The notes beneath the pieces were generated by a model that saw only the letters and a list, made by a program, of their open reading frames with translations, did not search any database and was not told the origin of the DNA. A stretch of DNA of 64,000 nt from Micrococcus porci (GTDB lineage: Bacteria; Actinomycetota; Actinomycetes; Actinomycetales; Micrococcaceae), in contig NZ_CP083691.1 in NCBI RefSeq assembly GCF_020097155.1, positions 2,294,001 through 2,358,000 of the forward strand, given 5' to 3'. The position numbers were made by a program, and so were the translations under genes. This document shows, in pieces, positions 26,440-35,795 of this stretch. The first letter of the stretch is position 1; every line of letters begins with the position of its first letter.

Positions 26440-27687
26440 ATGCCCTCCGCGCCCTCGTCCCGTCCCACGCGTCCCTCCTCGCCGGCGCCGCGCCGACGAC
26501 GCCGGGCCCGCGTGGCAGACCCCAGCGCGGGGGTGCGGCGGGGCATGCTCGGGTGCAGCGGGTGCCTGGGACTGGTGGCCCTCGGGCTCCTGCTGCTCAG
26601 CCTGCTCGTCGGCGGGTTCACGGGATCCCCGTCGCCGAGCGCGGCGTCGCAGGCACCCGACGGGAGGTCCGCGGCACCCTCGGCCCCGGACGCGCCGGGC
26701 GACCCGGCCGGCTCCGCCCCGGCCCCCGCCCCCACACCGGACCGCGCGGAGGCCCCCGTATCGGACCGCGCGGAGGCCCCCGCGCCCGCACCCGCGCCTG
26801 CATCCGCGCCCGCACCCGCGCCCGGCGACGCCGGGGAGGCCGCGCCGTCGTCGCCCGCCGCCGAGGCCCCGGCCGCGGACGGGACCGCTCTGGCGGCCCT
26901 GCAGTCGTTGCCCGTGAAGGGACGCGCGCCGAAGACGGGCTACAGCCGGGAGCAGTTCGGCCCCGCCTGGGCGGACGTCGACCGCAACGGCTGCGACACC
27001 CGCAATGATGTCCTGCGCCGCGATCTCGCCGACGTGGTGCTCAAGGCCGGCACGAACGGGTGCGTCGTGCTCAGCGGCACCCTCCACGGCCCGTACACCG
27101 GCGAGGTGATCGCGTTCCAACGCGGGCCGGGGACGTCGACGGCGGTCCAGATCGACCACGTGGTCTCCCTCTCCGACGCCTGGCAGAAGGGCGCGCAGGG
27201 CCTGAGCGCGGGCCGCCGCGCCGCGTTCGGCAACGACCCCCTCAACCTCCTGGCCGTGCAGGGCTCCGTGAACCAGTCCAAGTCCGACGGCGACGCCGCC
27301 ACCTGGCTGCCCCCGCTGCGCTCGGCCCGGTGCCCGATGGTGGCCCGGCAGATCGCCGTCAAGGCCCGTTACGGGCTGTGGGTCACCCCCGCCGAGCGCG
27401 ACGCCATGGCCCGTGTGCTCCGGGAGTGCCCCGGTCAGGGTCTGCCCGCGGAGGGCGGGCCCGTCGACCCGTCTCCCGAGACGGCGGCGGAGCCCACACC
27501 CCAGGCCCCGGCCCCGACCGTCCAGGCCCCCGCCCCGGCGCCCGCGGCCCCGGCCGGCGGGGCGGACCCCTCGTTCAGCAGCTGCAGGAAGGCGAAGGCG
27601 GCCGGCTACGGCCCCTACGTGCAGGGTGTGGACCCGGAGTACGCCTGGTACCGGGACGGCGACGGGGACGGCATGAACTGCGAGTGA
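26440..27687 (+). CDS. secreted or membrane-anchored HNH nuclease-like protein (DUF1524) with excalibur domain
   Basis: This 415-residue protein has a basic N-terminus, one hydrophobic helix (about residues 37-62), a long Ala/Pro spacer, a DUF1524 (GmrSD C-terminal, HNH-like) domain with [11 protein letters not shown] near residue 238 and NDPLNLLAV, a second Ala/Pro linker, and a C-terminal excalibur calcium-binding motif ([13 protein letters not shown]). Such proteins are probably cell-surface nucleases; the DHV plus downstream Asn are the expected metal and catalytic residues. A link to DNA uptake or nutrition is conceivable but not shown. A -10 six bases upstream sets the start. Confidence 0.85.
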   Translation: MPSAPSSRPTRPSSPAPRRRRRARVADPSAGVRRGMLGCSGCLGLVALGLLLLSLLVGGFTGSPSPSAASQAPDGRSAAPSAPDAPGDPAGSAPAPAPTPDRAEAPVSDRAEAPAPAPAPASAPAPAPGDAGEAAPSSPAAEAPAADGTALAALQSLPVKGRAPKTGYSREQFGPAWADVDRNGCDTRNDVLRRDLADVVLKAGTNGCVVLSGTLHGPYTGEVIAFQRGPGTSTAVQIDHVVSLSDAWQKGAQGLSAGRRAAFGNDPLNLLAVQGSVNQSKSDGDAATWLPPLRSARCPMVARQIAVKARYGLWVTPAERDAMARVLRECPGQGLPAEGGPVDPSPETAAEPTPQAPAPTVQAPAPAPAAPAGGADPSFSSCRKAKAAGYGPYVQGVDPEYAWYRDGDGDGMNCE

Positions 27688-27728
27688 CACCGGAGCGCCG
27701 GGGGCCGGGGACGTCCCCAGGCGGGCGC

Positions 27729-27734
27729 TACGGT
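27729..27734 (+). promoter_or_regulatory. -10 hexamer TACGGT, leaderless start
   Basis: TACGGT ends six bases before the GTG at 27741. Confidence 0.55.
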
Positions 27735-27740
27735 GTCCGG

Positions 27741-29231
27741 GTGAACGAACCCCCCGCCCTCCCCGAGCCCACCGGCGCCGCCCCTCCGGCGCCCTCCCCC
27801 GCCGGCGGCGCCACGGCCGCCCCCTCGCACGGTGCGGCGGACGCGCGGCTGCGGCGCGGGCTGTCGATGCGGCACATCCAGTTCATCGCGCTGGGCTCGG
27901 CGATCGGCACGGGCCTGTTCTACGGCTCGGCCACCGCCATCCAGCTGGCCGGGCCCGCCGTGATCCTGGCGTACCTGGTGGCCGGGGCCGCCGTGTTCAT
28001 GGTGATGCGCGCCCTCGGGGAGCTCGCCGTGCGCCACCCCGTGCCCGGCTCCTTCGGCCAGTACGCCGACCGCTACCTCGGCCCGTTCGCCGGGTTCGTC
28101 ACCGGATGGACCTTCGTGTTCGAGATGGTCGTGGTGGCCATCGCCGACGTCACCGCGTTCGGCGTCTACATGGGCTTCTGGTTCCCGGACACCCCACGGT
28201 GGATCTGGGTGACGGCCGTGATCCTCTTCATCGCCGCCGTGAACACCCGCCACGTGAAGGTGTTCGGTGAGCTGGAGTTCTGGCTGAGCATCGTGAAGGT
28301 GAGCGCCATCCTCGCGATGGTCATCGGCGGCGTCGCCCTGCTGGTCATGGGCGTCTCCCTCGACGCCGCCACGCCGGCGGGCGTGCAGAACCTGGTGGAC
28401 CACGGCGGATTCGCCCCGCACGGCGCGGCCGGCGTGCTCGCGGCGCTGTCCGTCGTCGTCTTCGCCTTCGGCGGCGTGGAGACCATCGGCATCACCGCCG
28501 GCGAGGCGCAGGACCCGGGCCGGGCCATCCCCCGCGCCGTGAACGCCGTGCCCGCGCGGATCCTGCTGTTCTACGTGATGACGATGGTGGTCATCATGTC
28601 CCTGGTGCCGTGGGACCGGATCACCGGGGAGGCCAGCCCGTTCGTGGAGATCTTCTCCACCCTCGGCGTCCCCGCCGCCCCCGCCATCCTCAACCTGGTG
28701 GTCATCACCGCCGCGATCTCCGCGATCAACGCGGACACCTTCAGCGCCGGGCGCATGCTCTTCGGCATGGCGCAGCAGGGGCGGGCCCCGGCCGTCTTCG
28801 CCTCCGTCTCCCGCGGCGGCGTGCCGTGGATGGCGGCCGTGGTGATGGGCCTGGCGCTCGCCGTGGGCGCCGTGCTCAACGCGGTCATCCCCGAGGACGT
28901 GTTCGTCGTCGTGGCCTCGATCGCCACGTTCGCCACCGTCTGGGTGTGGCTGATGATCCTGCTCGCGCATATCGCCATGCGCCGGGAGGTCGCCCGCCGC
29001 GGCCTGCCCGCGTCCGCGTTCCCGGTGCCGCTGTGGCCGGCGGCGTCGTGGGCCGCCGTGGCGTTCGTGCTCCTCGTCGTCGGCCTGCTCGGCTGGTTCT
29101 CGGACACCCGCGTGGCCATGATCGTGGGCCTCGTGTGGCTCGTGCTGCTCGGGGCGGCCTACCGGCTGTTCCTGCACGGCCACGGCCGCAGCCGGCCGGA
29201 CCTCGAGGAGGGCGCCGCGTCGTCGCCGTGA
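27741..29231 (+). CDS. APC-family amino-acid permease
   Basis: This 496-residue, 12-helix transporter belongs to the AAT branch (GabP/AroP/ProY). After a Pro/Ala-rich cytoplasmic start it has [27 protein letters not shown] in parts, the first-helix signature, then [20 protein letters not shown], and [21 protein letters not shown] in the middle. The specific amino acid cannot be predicted. The GTG at 27741 is chosen because a TACGGT -10 ends six bases before it. It is followed 36 bp later by the YhhQ-type gene. Confidence 0.92.
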   Translation: MNEPPALPEPTGAAPPAPSPAGGATAAPSHGAADARLRRGLSMRHIQFIALGSAIGTGLFYGSATAIQLAGPAVILAYLVAGAAVFMVMRALGELAVRHPVPGSFGQYADRYLGPFAGFVTGWTFVFEMVVVAIADVTAFGVYMGFWFPDTPRWIWVTAVILFIAAVNTRHVKVFGELEFWLSIVKVSAILAMVIGGVALLVMGVSLDAATPAGVQNLVDHGGFAPHGAAGVLAALSVVVFAFGGVETIGITAGEAQDPGRAIPRAVNAVPARILLFYVMTMVVIMSLVPWDRITGEASPFVEIFSTLGVPAAPAILNLVVITAAISAINADTFSAGRMLFGMAQQGRAPAVFASVSRGGVPWMAAVVMGLALAVGAVLNAVIPEDVFVVVASIATFATVWVWLMILLAHIAMRREVARRGLPASAFPVPLWPAASWAAVAFVLLVVGLLGWFSDTRVAMIVGLVWLVLLGAAYRLFLHGHGRSRPDLEEGAASSP

Positions 29232-29266
29232 GGCCCGAGCGGGGCGGGCTGTGATGGGATGTCCCG

Positions 29267-30028
29267 GTGAACACCACCCCTGCATCCCGGTCCGAGCCCA
29301 CGTCTGGGCAGGGCGCCGCCGCCTCCGCCGCAGCGCCCCACAGCCACTACGACATCTTCGTCGGCGTCTTCGTCGCCCTCCTGATCCTCTCCGGCGTCAC
29401 CGCCGCCAAGCTCTTCTACGGCCCCACCGTCCCCGGGGTGTCCGACGTCTTCTACGGCGGCGGGCCCCTGATCTTCGACGGCGGCGCCTTCCTGTTCCCG
29501 CTGTCCTACGTGGTGGGCGACATCCTCGCCGAGGTCTATGGCCTGAGGCGTGCGCGCCGGGCGATCTACATCGGCTTCGCCATGCTGGTCGTCGCCGCCC
29601 TCACCTACCGGCTGGTCGCCCTGACGACGCCGGTGGAGGGCTTCGAGGCCTGGGACCAGGCGCTCGCCCCCACCCTGCGCATCACCCTGGCCGGCCTGGC
29701 CGGGTACATCGTGGGCAGCCTGCTCAACGCCACCGTGGTGGCCCGCATGAAGGCCCGCATGGCCGAGCGCGCCGTGGCCTGGCGGCTCATCGCCTCCACC
29801 CTGGTGGGCGAGTTCTTCGACACCCTGATCTTCTGCCTGGTGGCCTTCGCCGGGACCATCACCCTGGCCGACCTCGCGAACTACACGGTCACCGGGTACG
29901 TCTACAAGTGCCTCGTGGAGATCTGCATCGTGCCGGTGACGCTGCTGGTCATCCGTTGGCTCAAGCGGCACGAGCCGACCTACCGGGCTCAGCCGACGCC
30001 CGCCCCCGTGAGCGCGCCGACCGCCTGA
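29267..30028 (+). CDS. queuosine precursor transporter (YhhQ/VUT family, DUF165)
   Basis: This 253-residue protein has six to seven hydrophobic helices with the YhhQ landmarks: VTAAKLFYG near the start, FPLSYVVGDILAEVYGLRRARR, then GSLLNATVVARMKARM and TLVGEFFDTLIF. YhhQ proteins import the queuosine precursors preQ0 or preQ1 for tRNA modification. The GTG at 29267 is used; TGGGAT six bases upstream is a weak -10 candidate. Its 3' end overlaps the convergent nucleoside hydrolase gene by 40 bp. Confidence 0.9.
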   Translation: MNTTPASRSEPTSGQGAAASAAAPHSHYDIFVGVFVALLILSGVTAAKLFYGPTVPGVSDVFYGGGPLIFDGGAFLFPLSYVVGDILAEVYGLRRARRAIYIGFAMLVVAALTYRLVALTTPVEGFEAWDQALAPTLRITLAGLAGYIVGSLLNATVVARMKARMAERAVAWRLIASTLVGEFFDTLIFCLVAFAGTITLADLANYTVTGYVYKCLVEICIVPVTLLVIRWLKRHEPTYRAQPTPAPVSAPTA

Positions 30029-31035
30029 GCGAAGTCCTCGAACACCCTTCTGGGGTCGCAGCCCGTGACGCGTCGCGCGTTCGGGCGGCGGCCCCAGATG
30101 CGTCTGTCGTCGTGGACGGTGGTGCCGCGCAGCAGCTCCGAGTCCGCCTCGACGTCGACGACGGTCGCCTGCAGCGTGACGTCCGCCTGGCCCGCGGCGA
30201 CCTGGGCGGCGACGAGGTCATGCAGGTGGGCGATGTACCCCTGGTCGTAGTCGTGGTGGAACTCGAAGTAGAACCGCAGGGCGTCCGCGAGGACGTCCGT
30301 GACCGGGTGGCCGGTGTCCGCGGCGGGCCCGGAGACGCGCGGGCGTGCGACGTCCCAGCGCGCGGGGCGGGCCCCGGCGTCGGCCAGGAGTCCGTCCAGC
30401 AGGGCCGGCGTGTACTCGATCCGCTCCGTGGTCTCGAGCGCGCAGACGATCGGCAGGCGGTCCTCGGGCAGTCCCTCGACGGCCGCGAACACCTCCTTCG
30501 CGGAGTCCGGGTCCACCCAGGTGTTCCACTCGGCGGTGGGCGTCGTGTTGCCCGGATGATAGAAGGAGCCGCCCATGATCACGATGCCGCGGGCGAGGAA
30601 CGGCAGGCGCGGCTCGGCGCGCAGGGCGAGGGCCAGGTTCGTCAGCGGCGCGGTGCAGAGGATCGTCGTCTCCCCGGGGTGGGCCCGCAGCTCGTCCAGC
30701 CACACGTCCACGGCGGGCCGGGGCGAGAGCCGCTCGGGGCGGCGATCGATCCGGGCATGGCCGAGACCGCCGTCGCCGTGGGTCTCCGGGGTGGTGACCG
30801 CGGGGCGGCGCAGCGGGGTCTCGGCACCGACGGCCACCTCGACGTCGGCCCGGCCGGCCAGGTCCAGCACCGCGGCCGTGTTCAGGGCGCAGTCCCGGGC
30901 GGTCGCGTTGCCGCCCGTGGTGGTGACGGCCGCGAGCTCGGGGCCGGCGCCGAGGCGGTGGGCGCCCACGAGGTGGAGCAGGGCGCAGGCGTCGTCGATG
31001 CCGGTGTCGACGTCGGCGAGGAGGCGGGCGGTCAC
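29989..31035 (-). CDS. inosine/uridine-preferring nucleoside hydrolase
   Basis: This 348-residue enzyme hydrolyses N-glycosidic bonds of nucleosides for salvage. The calcium-binding N-terminal motif DVDTGIDDA (residues 8-16) is present, and VIMGGSFYHPGNTTPTAEWN carries the ribose-binding Asn/Glu. The GTG at 31035 lies seven bases after a TACAGT -10, so I prefer it over the ATG at 31113. Base preference is not deducible. It overlaps the convergent transporter gene tail-to-tail. Confidence 0.92.
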   Translation of the reverse strand: MTARLLADVDTGIDDACALLHLVGAHRLGAGPELAAVTTTGGNATARDCALNTAAVLDLAGRADVEVAVGAETPLRRPAVTTPETHGDGGLGHARIDRRPERLSPRPAVDVWLDELRAHPGETTILCTAPLTNLALALRAEPRLPFLARGIVIMGGSFYHPGNTTPTAEWNTWVDPDSAKEVFAAVEGLPEDRLPIVCALETTERIEYTPALLDGLLADAGARPARWDVARPRVSGPAADTGHPVTDVLADALRFYFEFHHDYDQGYIAHLHDLVAAQVAAGQADVTLQATVVDVEADSELLRGTTVHDDRRIWGRRPNARRVTGCDPRRVFEDFAQAVGALTGAGVG

Positions 31036-31042
31036 GGCGGCC

Positions 31043-31048
31043 ACTGTA
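31043..31048 (-). promoter_or_regulatory. -10 hexamer TACAGT, leaderless start
   Basis: On the minus strand, TACAGT ends seven bases before the GTG at 31035. Confidence 0.55.
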
Positions 31049-31109
31049 GTGCCGTCGCGACCGCCCGACCGATCAGGCGCGGTCCTCCCGGATCCGTGAC
31101 CGCCGGGCG

Positions 31110-32048
31110 TCACGGGGTGGGCGTGCCGCCGTTGGCGTTGAGGGTCTCGCCGTTGACGTAGCTGGACTCGCCCGAGGCCAGGAACACGTAGGCGGGCGCC
31201 ATCTCCACGGGCTGGCCGGCGCGACCGAGCGGGGTGCTGTGGCCGAACTCGGGGAGCTTCTCCTCGGGCTCGCCGTAGGACACGTGCTGCACCGTCCAGA
31301 TGGGCCCGGGCGCCACCGCGTTGACGCGGATGCCCTTCGGGCCGAGCTGCTCGGCCAGGCCCTTGGTGAAGTTGTTGATGGCGCCCTTGGTGGCGGCGTA
31401 GTCGAGGAGCCTCGGGTTGGGGTTGTAGGCCTGCACCGAGGTGGTGTTCACGATCGTGCTGCCCGGGCCCATGTGCTTCAGCGCGGCGCGGCTGAGCGTG
31501 AACATGGACATGATGTTGATCTGGAACGTCTCGTGGACCTGCTCGTCGGTGAGATCGACCAGGTCATCGGAGATGAACTGCTTGCCCGCGTTGTTCACGA
31601 GGATGTCCAGGCCGCCGAGGCGCTGCGCCGCCTCGTCCACGAGGGAGGCGCGGTAGTCCACGTCCATCAGGTCCCCCGGCAGCGCGACGGCGGTGCGCCC
31701 GGCCGCCTCGATCGCCGCCAGGACGCGGTCGGCGTCGGGCTGCTCCTGAGGCAGGTAGGCGATGGCGACGTCCGCGCCCTCACGGGCGTAGGCGATGGCG
31801 ACCGCGGCGCCGATGCCGGAGTCGCCGCCGGTGATCAGGGCCTTGCGGCCGGTCAGCCGGCCCGCCCCCCGGTACGAGTCCAGACCGATGTCCGGGACGG
31901 GATCCGTCTTCACGTCCAGGCCCGGCTCGGGCTGGCGCTGCTTGGTGATGTGGAGCTTCGGGTGGCGGGTGCGCGGGTCGTCGTGGGCCAGCTGGGAGTC
32001 CTGCACGGGGATTGCGGGGGCGTCGTCCTTCTTCTCTGGAGTGGTCAT
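31110..32048 (-). CDS. short-chain dehydrogenase/reductase, general-stress (YghA/GSP39) type
   Basis: This 312-residue classical SDR has a long N-terminal extension (about 60 residues, PKLHITKQRQPEPG) typical of the YghA/YdaD general-stress group. The NAD(P) motif TGGDSGIG, the NNAG motif and the catalytic YAATK are all present. Substrate unknown; alcohols or aldehydes are likely. A TAGCAT -10 seven bases before the ATG at 32048 suggests a leaderless message. Confidence 0.93.
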   Translation of the reverse strand: MTTPEKKDDAPAIPVQDSQLAHDDPRTRHPKLHITKQRQPEPGLDVKTDPVPDIGLDSYRGAGRLTGRKALITGGDSGIGAAVAIAYAREGADVAIAYLPQEQPDADRVLAAIEAAGRTAVALPGDLMDVDYRASLVDEAAQRLGGLDILVNNAGKQFISDDLVDLTDEQVHETFQINIMSMFTLSRAALKHMGPGSTIVNTTSVQAYNPNPRLLDYAATKGAINNFTKGLAEQLGPKGIRVNAVAPGPIWTVQHVSYGEPEEKLPEFGHSTPLGRAGQPVEMAPAYVFLASGESSYVNGETLNANGGTPTP

Positions 32049-32055
32049 GGGCCCG

Positions 32056-32061
32056 ATGCTA
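32056..32061 (-). promoter_or_regulatory. -10 hexamer TAGCAT, leaderless start
   Basis: On the minus strand, TAGCAT ends seven bases before the ATG at 32048. Confidence 0.55.
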
Positions 32062-32136
32062 CGCGGCGCGCGTCAGAGGGTGACAAGGGACGGGGCGCGG
32101 CGTCGTCGGCGTGGCCCTGGCGGCGGCGGCTAGGCG

Positions 32137-33093
32137 TCAGCGGGGCCCGCTGAGGCCGCGCAAGGCGCCACGGTGCTGGAGCACGTGCAGGTCCCAGCGC
32201 GAGCTGAGCCCCTCGAACAACCCGATGCCACGCCGGGAGTTACCTTGCTCGTCCAGGCGCGGCGACCACGCGGCGAGGCCCAGGGCCCCGGGCACGGCAC
32301 CGAGCAGCGCGCCCGAGACGCCGGACTTCGCGGGCACGCCGACCTCGGCCACCCACTGGCCGCTGGCGTCGTACATGCCGCAGGTGAGCATCACGGACAT
32401 CGTCTGCTGCGCCACCCACTCGTCCAGCACCCGCTCCCCCGTCACGGGGTTCGTGCCGCCAGCGGCGAGGGTGGCGCCCATGACGGCCAGCTGGGGTGCG
32501 GTGACCAGGACCGAGCACTGCGCGAGGTAGCCGGCCACGGCCTCGCGGGCCGAGATGGGCAGCCGGCCGGCGTCGGCGAGCAGGTGGGCCAGGCCCAGGT
32601 TGCGGTCGGCGCGGGTGCGTTCGGCGTCGAGGACGTCCTCGCAGACCTCCAGCTCGACGCCGGCCAGCGCGCTGTAGCGGCGCAGCAGCAGGGCCGTCCG
32701 CTCGTCCTCGTCCCCGGCGGGCAGGAGGGAGTGGACCAGGATGGCGCCGGCGTTGATCAGCGGGTTGCACGGCCGGCCGTCGTCGTGCAGGGACAGGTGG
32801 TTGAACGACTCACCGGAGGGCTCGACGCCCACGTCCTCCAGCACGTGGTCCAGGCCGATCTCCTGCAGCACCACCGCGTAGGTGAGGGCCTTGGAGACCG
32901 ACTGCAGCGCGAAGGCGTGCTCGGTCTCCCCGGCGGCGGCCTGGTGGCCGTCCACCGTGCACACCGCCACGGCGAGGCCGTCCACATGCTGGCCGGCGAC
33001 GTCCTCGAGGTAGTCGGAGGGCTCGCCGCGGCGGTCGGACTCCACCTCGCCGAGCATCGCGCGCAGGTCGTCGTCGAATCGCGTCGTGTCCAT
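32137..33093 (-). CDS. glsA: glutaminase A
   Basis: This 318-residue enzyme of the serine-dependent glutaminase family (beta-lactamase-like fold) hydrolyses glutamine to glutamate and ammonia. The S-x-x-K catalytic motif is SVSK at residues 65-68. NPLINAGAI, the ECYFRQCS-equivalent region (AGYLAQCSVLV) and PAKSGVSGALL are present. The ATG at 33093 lies seven bases after a TACTGT -10. Upstream in the same frame is a remnant of an AbgT-type transporter. Micrococcus glutaminases are known salt-tolerant enzymes. Confidence 0.94.
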   Translation of the reverse strand: MDTTRFDDDLRAMLGEVESDRRGEPSDYLEDVAGQHVDGLAVAVCTVDGHQAAAGETEHAFALQSVSKALTYAVVLQEIGLDHVLEDVGVEPSGESFNHLSLHDDGRPCNPLINAGAILVHSLLPAGDEDERTALLLRRYSALAGVELEVCEDVLDAERTRADRNLGLAHLLADAGRLPISAREAVAGYLAQCSVLVTAPQLAVMGATLAAGGTNPVTGERVLDEWVAQQTMSVMLTCGMYDASGQWVAEVGVPAKSGVSGALLGAVPGALGLAAWSPRLDEQGNSRRGIGLFEGLSSRWDLHVLQHRGALRGLSGPR

Positions 33094-33100
33094 TCCTGTC

Positions 33101-33106
33101 ACAGTA
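33101..33106 (-). promoter_or_regulatory. -10 hexamer TACTGT, leaderless start of glsA
   Basis: On the minus strand, TACTGT ends seven bases before the ATG at 33093. Confidence 0.5.
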
Positions 33107-33165
33107 GTGGACGGGCGCCCGGGTCGCGGGCGGGCACCGGGCCGGTCACGGTGTGCACTGGACCG

Positions 33166-33321
33166 GGCGTTCGGGCCCAGCGGCAGGCCCAGCCACCTCC
33201 AGCCGATGACCATGCCGGTGCACGCGGGCAGGAAGGCGATCGAGGACGGGAGCATCGTGGCGATCAGGGAGCCGATGCCCATCTTCCGGTCGTACCTCTG
33301 AGCCACCGCGATGATCAGCGG
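33166..33321 (-). pseudogene. remnant of an AbgT-family transporter (C-terminus)
   Basis: About 52 codons in the gap upstream of glsA read PLIIAVAQRYDRKMGIGSLI, then ATMLPSSIAFL and WLGLPLGPNA. This closely resembles the C-terminal helix region of AbgT/p-aminobenzoyl-glutamate transporters (AQRYDRKMGIG, TMLPYSIAFL, LGLPLGPGAP). No rest of the transporter is present, no stop follows directly, and the frame runs towards glsA. It is a decayed fragment recognised from family memory. Confidence 0.6.
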
Positions 33322-33376
33322 GACGCTACGCCTGCCGCGGCGGGTCAAAGCAAGACCCGGGAACCCGGGCCGGGGC

Positions 33377-33382
33377 TATCGT
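33377..33382 (+). promoter_or_regulatory. -10 hexamer TATCGT, leaderless start
   Basis: TATCGT ends six bases before the ATG at 33389. Confidence 0.55.
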
Positions 33383-33388
33383 CGGGGG

Positions 33389-34156
33389 ATGGACGTGCGG
33401 ATCGGGACCTCCGGCTGGACCTACAAGCACTGGCGCGGGACCTTCTACCCGCAGGGGCTGCGGATCGCCGATCAGCTCGACCACTACACGGAGCGCTTCC
33501 GGACGGTCGAGCTCAACGGCTCCCACTACCGCTGGCCGGCGGACAGCACCGTCGAGGCCTGGCGCGAGCGCCTACCCGCCGGCTTCGAGATGGCCGTCAA
33601 GGCCTCCCGCTACCTCACCCACTACCGCAAGCTCAACGAGCCGCAGGACTGGGTGGAGCGCATCGTGCACACCCTGGACCTGCTCGGTGACCACGCCGGG
33701 CCGCTGCTGCTGCAGCTGCCGGCCAACCTGCACCGCGACGACGACCGACTCGCCGGGTTCCTCGGCCTGCTGCCCGAGCGGGTGCGCGTGGCGGTGGAGG
33801 TCCAGCACGAGTCCTGGCTGGACGAGGACGTGTTCGACCTCCTCGACCGGCACGGGGCGGGGTTCGTGGTCTCGGTGATCGCCGGGCGGGAGCCGGTGCT
33901 GCGCGCGACCGGCCGCCTCGCCTACGTGCGCTTCCACAACGCGGACCCGGACTGGCGCTACGGCGGCTCGTTCTCCGACGCCGAGCTCGCCCCCTGGGTG
34001 GGGCGGCTGCGGGTGCTGACCGGCGCGGACAACGGCGGCCCGGCCGGGGACGCGGCGGGCGCGCGGCCCGCCTACGTCTACTTCAACAACGACAACCACG
34101 GCCACGCCGGGTTCAACGCGCTGACACTGCGCAGGATGGCGGAGACCGGAGCCTGA
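33389..34156 (+). CDS. DUF72 family protein
   Basis: This 255-residue TIM-barrel protein of the YecE/DUF72 family has RIGTSGWTYKHWRGTFYP at the start, FRTVELNGSHYRWP, KASRYLTHYRKL and the C-terminal VYFNNDNHGHAGFNA, all typical. The biochemical role is not settled. The ATG at 33389 is preceded by a -10 at six bases; the upstream frame overlaps a divergent region and is not protein-like. Confidence 0.9.
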   Translation: MDVRIGTSGWTYKHWRGTFYPQGLRIADQLDHYTERFRTVELNGSHYRWPADSTVEAWRERLPAGFEMAVKASRYLTHYRKLNEPQDWVERIVHTLDLLGDHAGPLLLQLPANLHRDDDRLAGFLGLLPERVRVAVEVQHESWLDEDVFDLLDRHGAGFVVSVIAGREPVLRATGRLAYVRFHNADPDWRYGGSFSDAELAPWVGRLRVLTGADNGGPAGDAAGARPAYVYFNNDNHGHAGFNALTLRRMAETGA

Positions 34157-34243
34157 CACGTGCCGAGCGCATGCCTAGCGTGAGGAGGAAGCGGTGGCTG
34201 AGCGCCGCCGTCGTCCCCCGAGAGCACAGGAAGGCAGACGCAC

Positions 34244-35089
34244 ATGACCCTCATGCAGATCCCCACGGACCACGGCACGATCGGGCTGAACGTGGAGGAG
34301 GCCGGCCACGGGCGTCCCGTCGTCCTCATCCACGGCTGGCCGATGACCCTCGACTCCTGGAAGGACCAGGTCGCAGCCCTGTCCCCGCACTACCGCGTGA
34401 TCACCTACGACCGGCGCGGCTTCGGCGCCTCGGAGAAGCCCGCCGGCGGCTACGACTACGACACGATGACCGCCGACCTGCACGGTCTGCTCACCGAGCT
34501 CGACCTGCGTGACGTGACGCTCGTGGGCTTCTCGATGGGCGGCGGCGAGGTGGCGCGCCACATGTCCCGGTTCGGCGCTGACCGGATCCACTCGGTGGTG
34601 TTCGCCGGCGCGGTGCCCCCGTACCTGCTGAAGACCGAGGACAACCCCGACGGCCCGCTGACCGAGAAGCAGGCCGCCGAGATGCGGGCGGGCCTCGAGA
34701 AGGACCGCGAGGCGTTCTTCGACGACTTCACGACGACGTTCTTCTCCACCCCCAAGCTGGCCGGTCTGACCAGCAGCCTCAAGGTCACCGAGGAGCAGCG
34801 CAAGGAGGCCATCCGGATGGCGCTGCAGTCCGACCAGACGGCGGCGCTGGCCTGCATGGACGCGTTCGGAGCCACCGACTTCCGCCGCGACCTGCCGGCG
34901 GTGACCGTGCCGACCCTGGTCCTGCACGGCGACGCCGACCAGATCGTGCCGTTCAAGGGCTCCGGCAAGCGGACGCACAAGGCGATCGACGGCAGCCGCG
35001 TCGAACTGGTCAAGGACGCCCCACACGGATTCAGCATCAGCCACTCCGAGGAGTTCAACCGGATCCTGCTGGAGTTCCTGGCGGAGTGA
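34244..35089 (+). CDS. alpha/beta hydrolase (non-heme chloroperoxidase/esterase-like)
   Basis: This 281-residue alpha/beta hydrolase has the nucleophile elbow GFSMGG with Ser97, the oxyanion HGWPM motif, an acid in LHGDADQIVP and the catalytic His in DAPHGFS near residue 261. The sequence matches the cofactor-free haloperoxidase/esterase group. The ATG at 34244 follows AGGAAGG at good spacing. The natural substrate is unknown. Confidence 0.92.
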   Translation: MTLMQIPTDHGTIGLNVEEAGHGRPVVLIHGWPMTLDSWKDQVAALSPHYRVITYDRRGFGASEKPAGGYDYDTMTADLHGLLTELDLRDVTLVGFSMGGGEVARHMSRFGADRIHSVVFAGAVPPYLLKTEDNPDGPLTEKQAAEMRAGLEKDREAFFDDFTTTFFSTPKLAGLTSSLKVTEEQRKEAIRMALQSDQTAALACMDAFGATDFRRDLPAVTVPTLVLHGDADQIVPFKGSGKRTHKAIDGSRVELVKDAPHGFSISHSEEFNRILLEFLAE

Positions 35090-35221
35090 GGGCGCGGGCG
35101 GGCGCATCCGAGTGCGGGACGCGACACGGCGCTCGTGGGGGTGGTGCATGCCGCCCCCGCGGCGCCGACGCCGACCTGTCAGGTTCGATCCGACGACGCG
35201 GTGATCACCCGGAGGGTGGGA

Positions 35222-35416
35222 TCAGGCCGCCCGGCTGGCAGAACCGCGCGTCAGCACGTGGAGGATGAAGCCGCTGAGCGCGGCTGCCCCCAGATGGAGG
35301 CCCACGGCCCGGAACGGGTCGATTCCGGACGGCAGGTGGGTGAGCAGGAGGCCGCGCACGGCCACTCCACTCACCAGGGTGAGCTCACTGAGCCAGATGA
35401 TCCCGATGACCGTCAT
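35222..35416 (-). CDS. small membrane protein (64 aa), hypothetical
   Basis: The frame from ATG 35416 has GGAGGG nine bases upstream and encodes two hydrophobic segments (MTVIGIIWLSELTLVSGVAV and HLGAAALSGFILHVL) separated by a short polar loop. I do not recognise the family. Size, hydrophobicity and the ribosome-binding site support a real gene. The rest of the gap to 35796 holds no gene, only the terminator and tRNA fragment listed separately. Confidence 0.5.
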   Translation of the reverse strand: MTVIGIIWLSELTLVSGVAVRGLLLTHLPSGIDPFRAVGLHLGAAALSGFILHVLTRGSASRAA

Positions 35417-35636
35417 CGACGAAGCTCCCTCCACGGCGACGCGCACCTACCGAAGCCGAGCAGATCCCAGACCTGCTCCACCACGAACGGCCAGGCTACG
35501 GGAAGGCACACTTTCTCCTGCGCCTCCAACGTCGCCGACGGCGTCGTGCCCCGGTCCCGTCCGACGTCAGGCAGGCGGCCCGATCCAGCTGGCACTTGAT
35601 CGCGCACCAGTCCGGTCATCCTCCAGGCACGAAGAA

Positions 35637-35667
35637 GCCCCCACACCGACATGGTCGGTGCAGGGGC
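35637..35667 (-). terminator. tRNA terminator at the island boundary
   Basis: CACCGAC/GTCGGTG and GCCCC/GGGGC form one hairpin with a two-base internal loop, followed on the minus strand by TTCTTC. It sits directly after the 3' end of the tRNA fragment, as expected for the original tRNA gene's terminator. Confidence 0.7.
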
Positions 35668-35675
35668 CTCTGCTC

Positions 35676-35705
35676 GGCTCCCCCGGTTGGATTCGAACCA
35701 ACAAC
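35676..35705 (-). repeat. 3' end of a tRNA gene, probable attachment site of the island
   Basis: On the minus strand this reads a perfect T arm (GTTGG, loop TTCGAAT, CCAAC), then CGGGGGA as the 3' acceptor strand, discriminator G and CC. No anticodon or D arm follows on the 5' side; the sequence becomes unrelated. A 3' tRNA fragment followed by its own terminator is the standard scar of an element integrated at a tRNA. The intact gene, expected to start TCCCCCG, should lie at the far end of the island, outside the window. Confidence 0.72.
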
Positions 35706-35795
35706 CCGGCCACACCATTCATCTCCGGACTCGTTCAGGACGCCACTACCTAGACATGAATGGATTCGTCCGCCGAGGCACACCGTGTATGTCTC

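Noticed and set aside
35413..35640. Minus-strand frame starting in the tRNA fragment
   Set aside because: It begins inside the tRNA 3' end, crosses the terminator and has no ribosome-binding site; typical false gene at a tRNA end.
35676..35760. A complete tRNA gene at the island edge
   Set aside because: Only the T arm and 3' acceptor strand fold. No D arm or anticodon arm is found in the expected 5' sequence.
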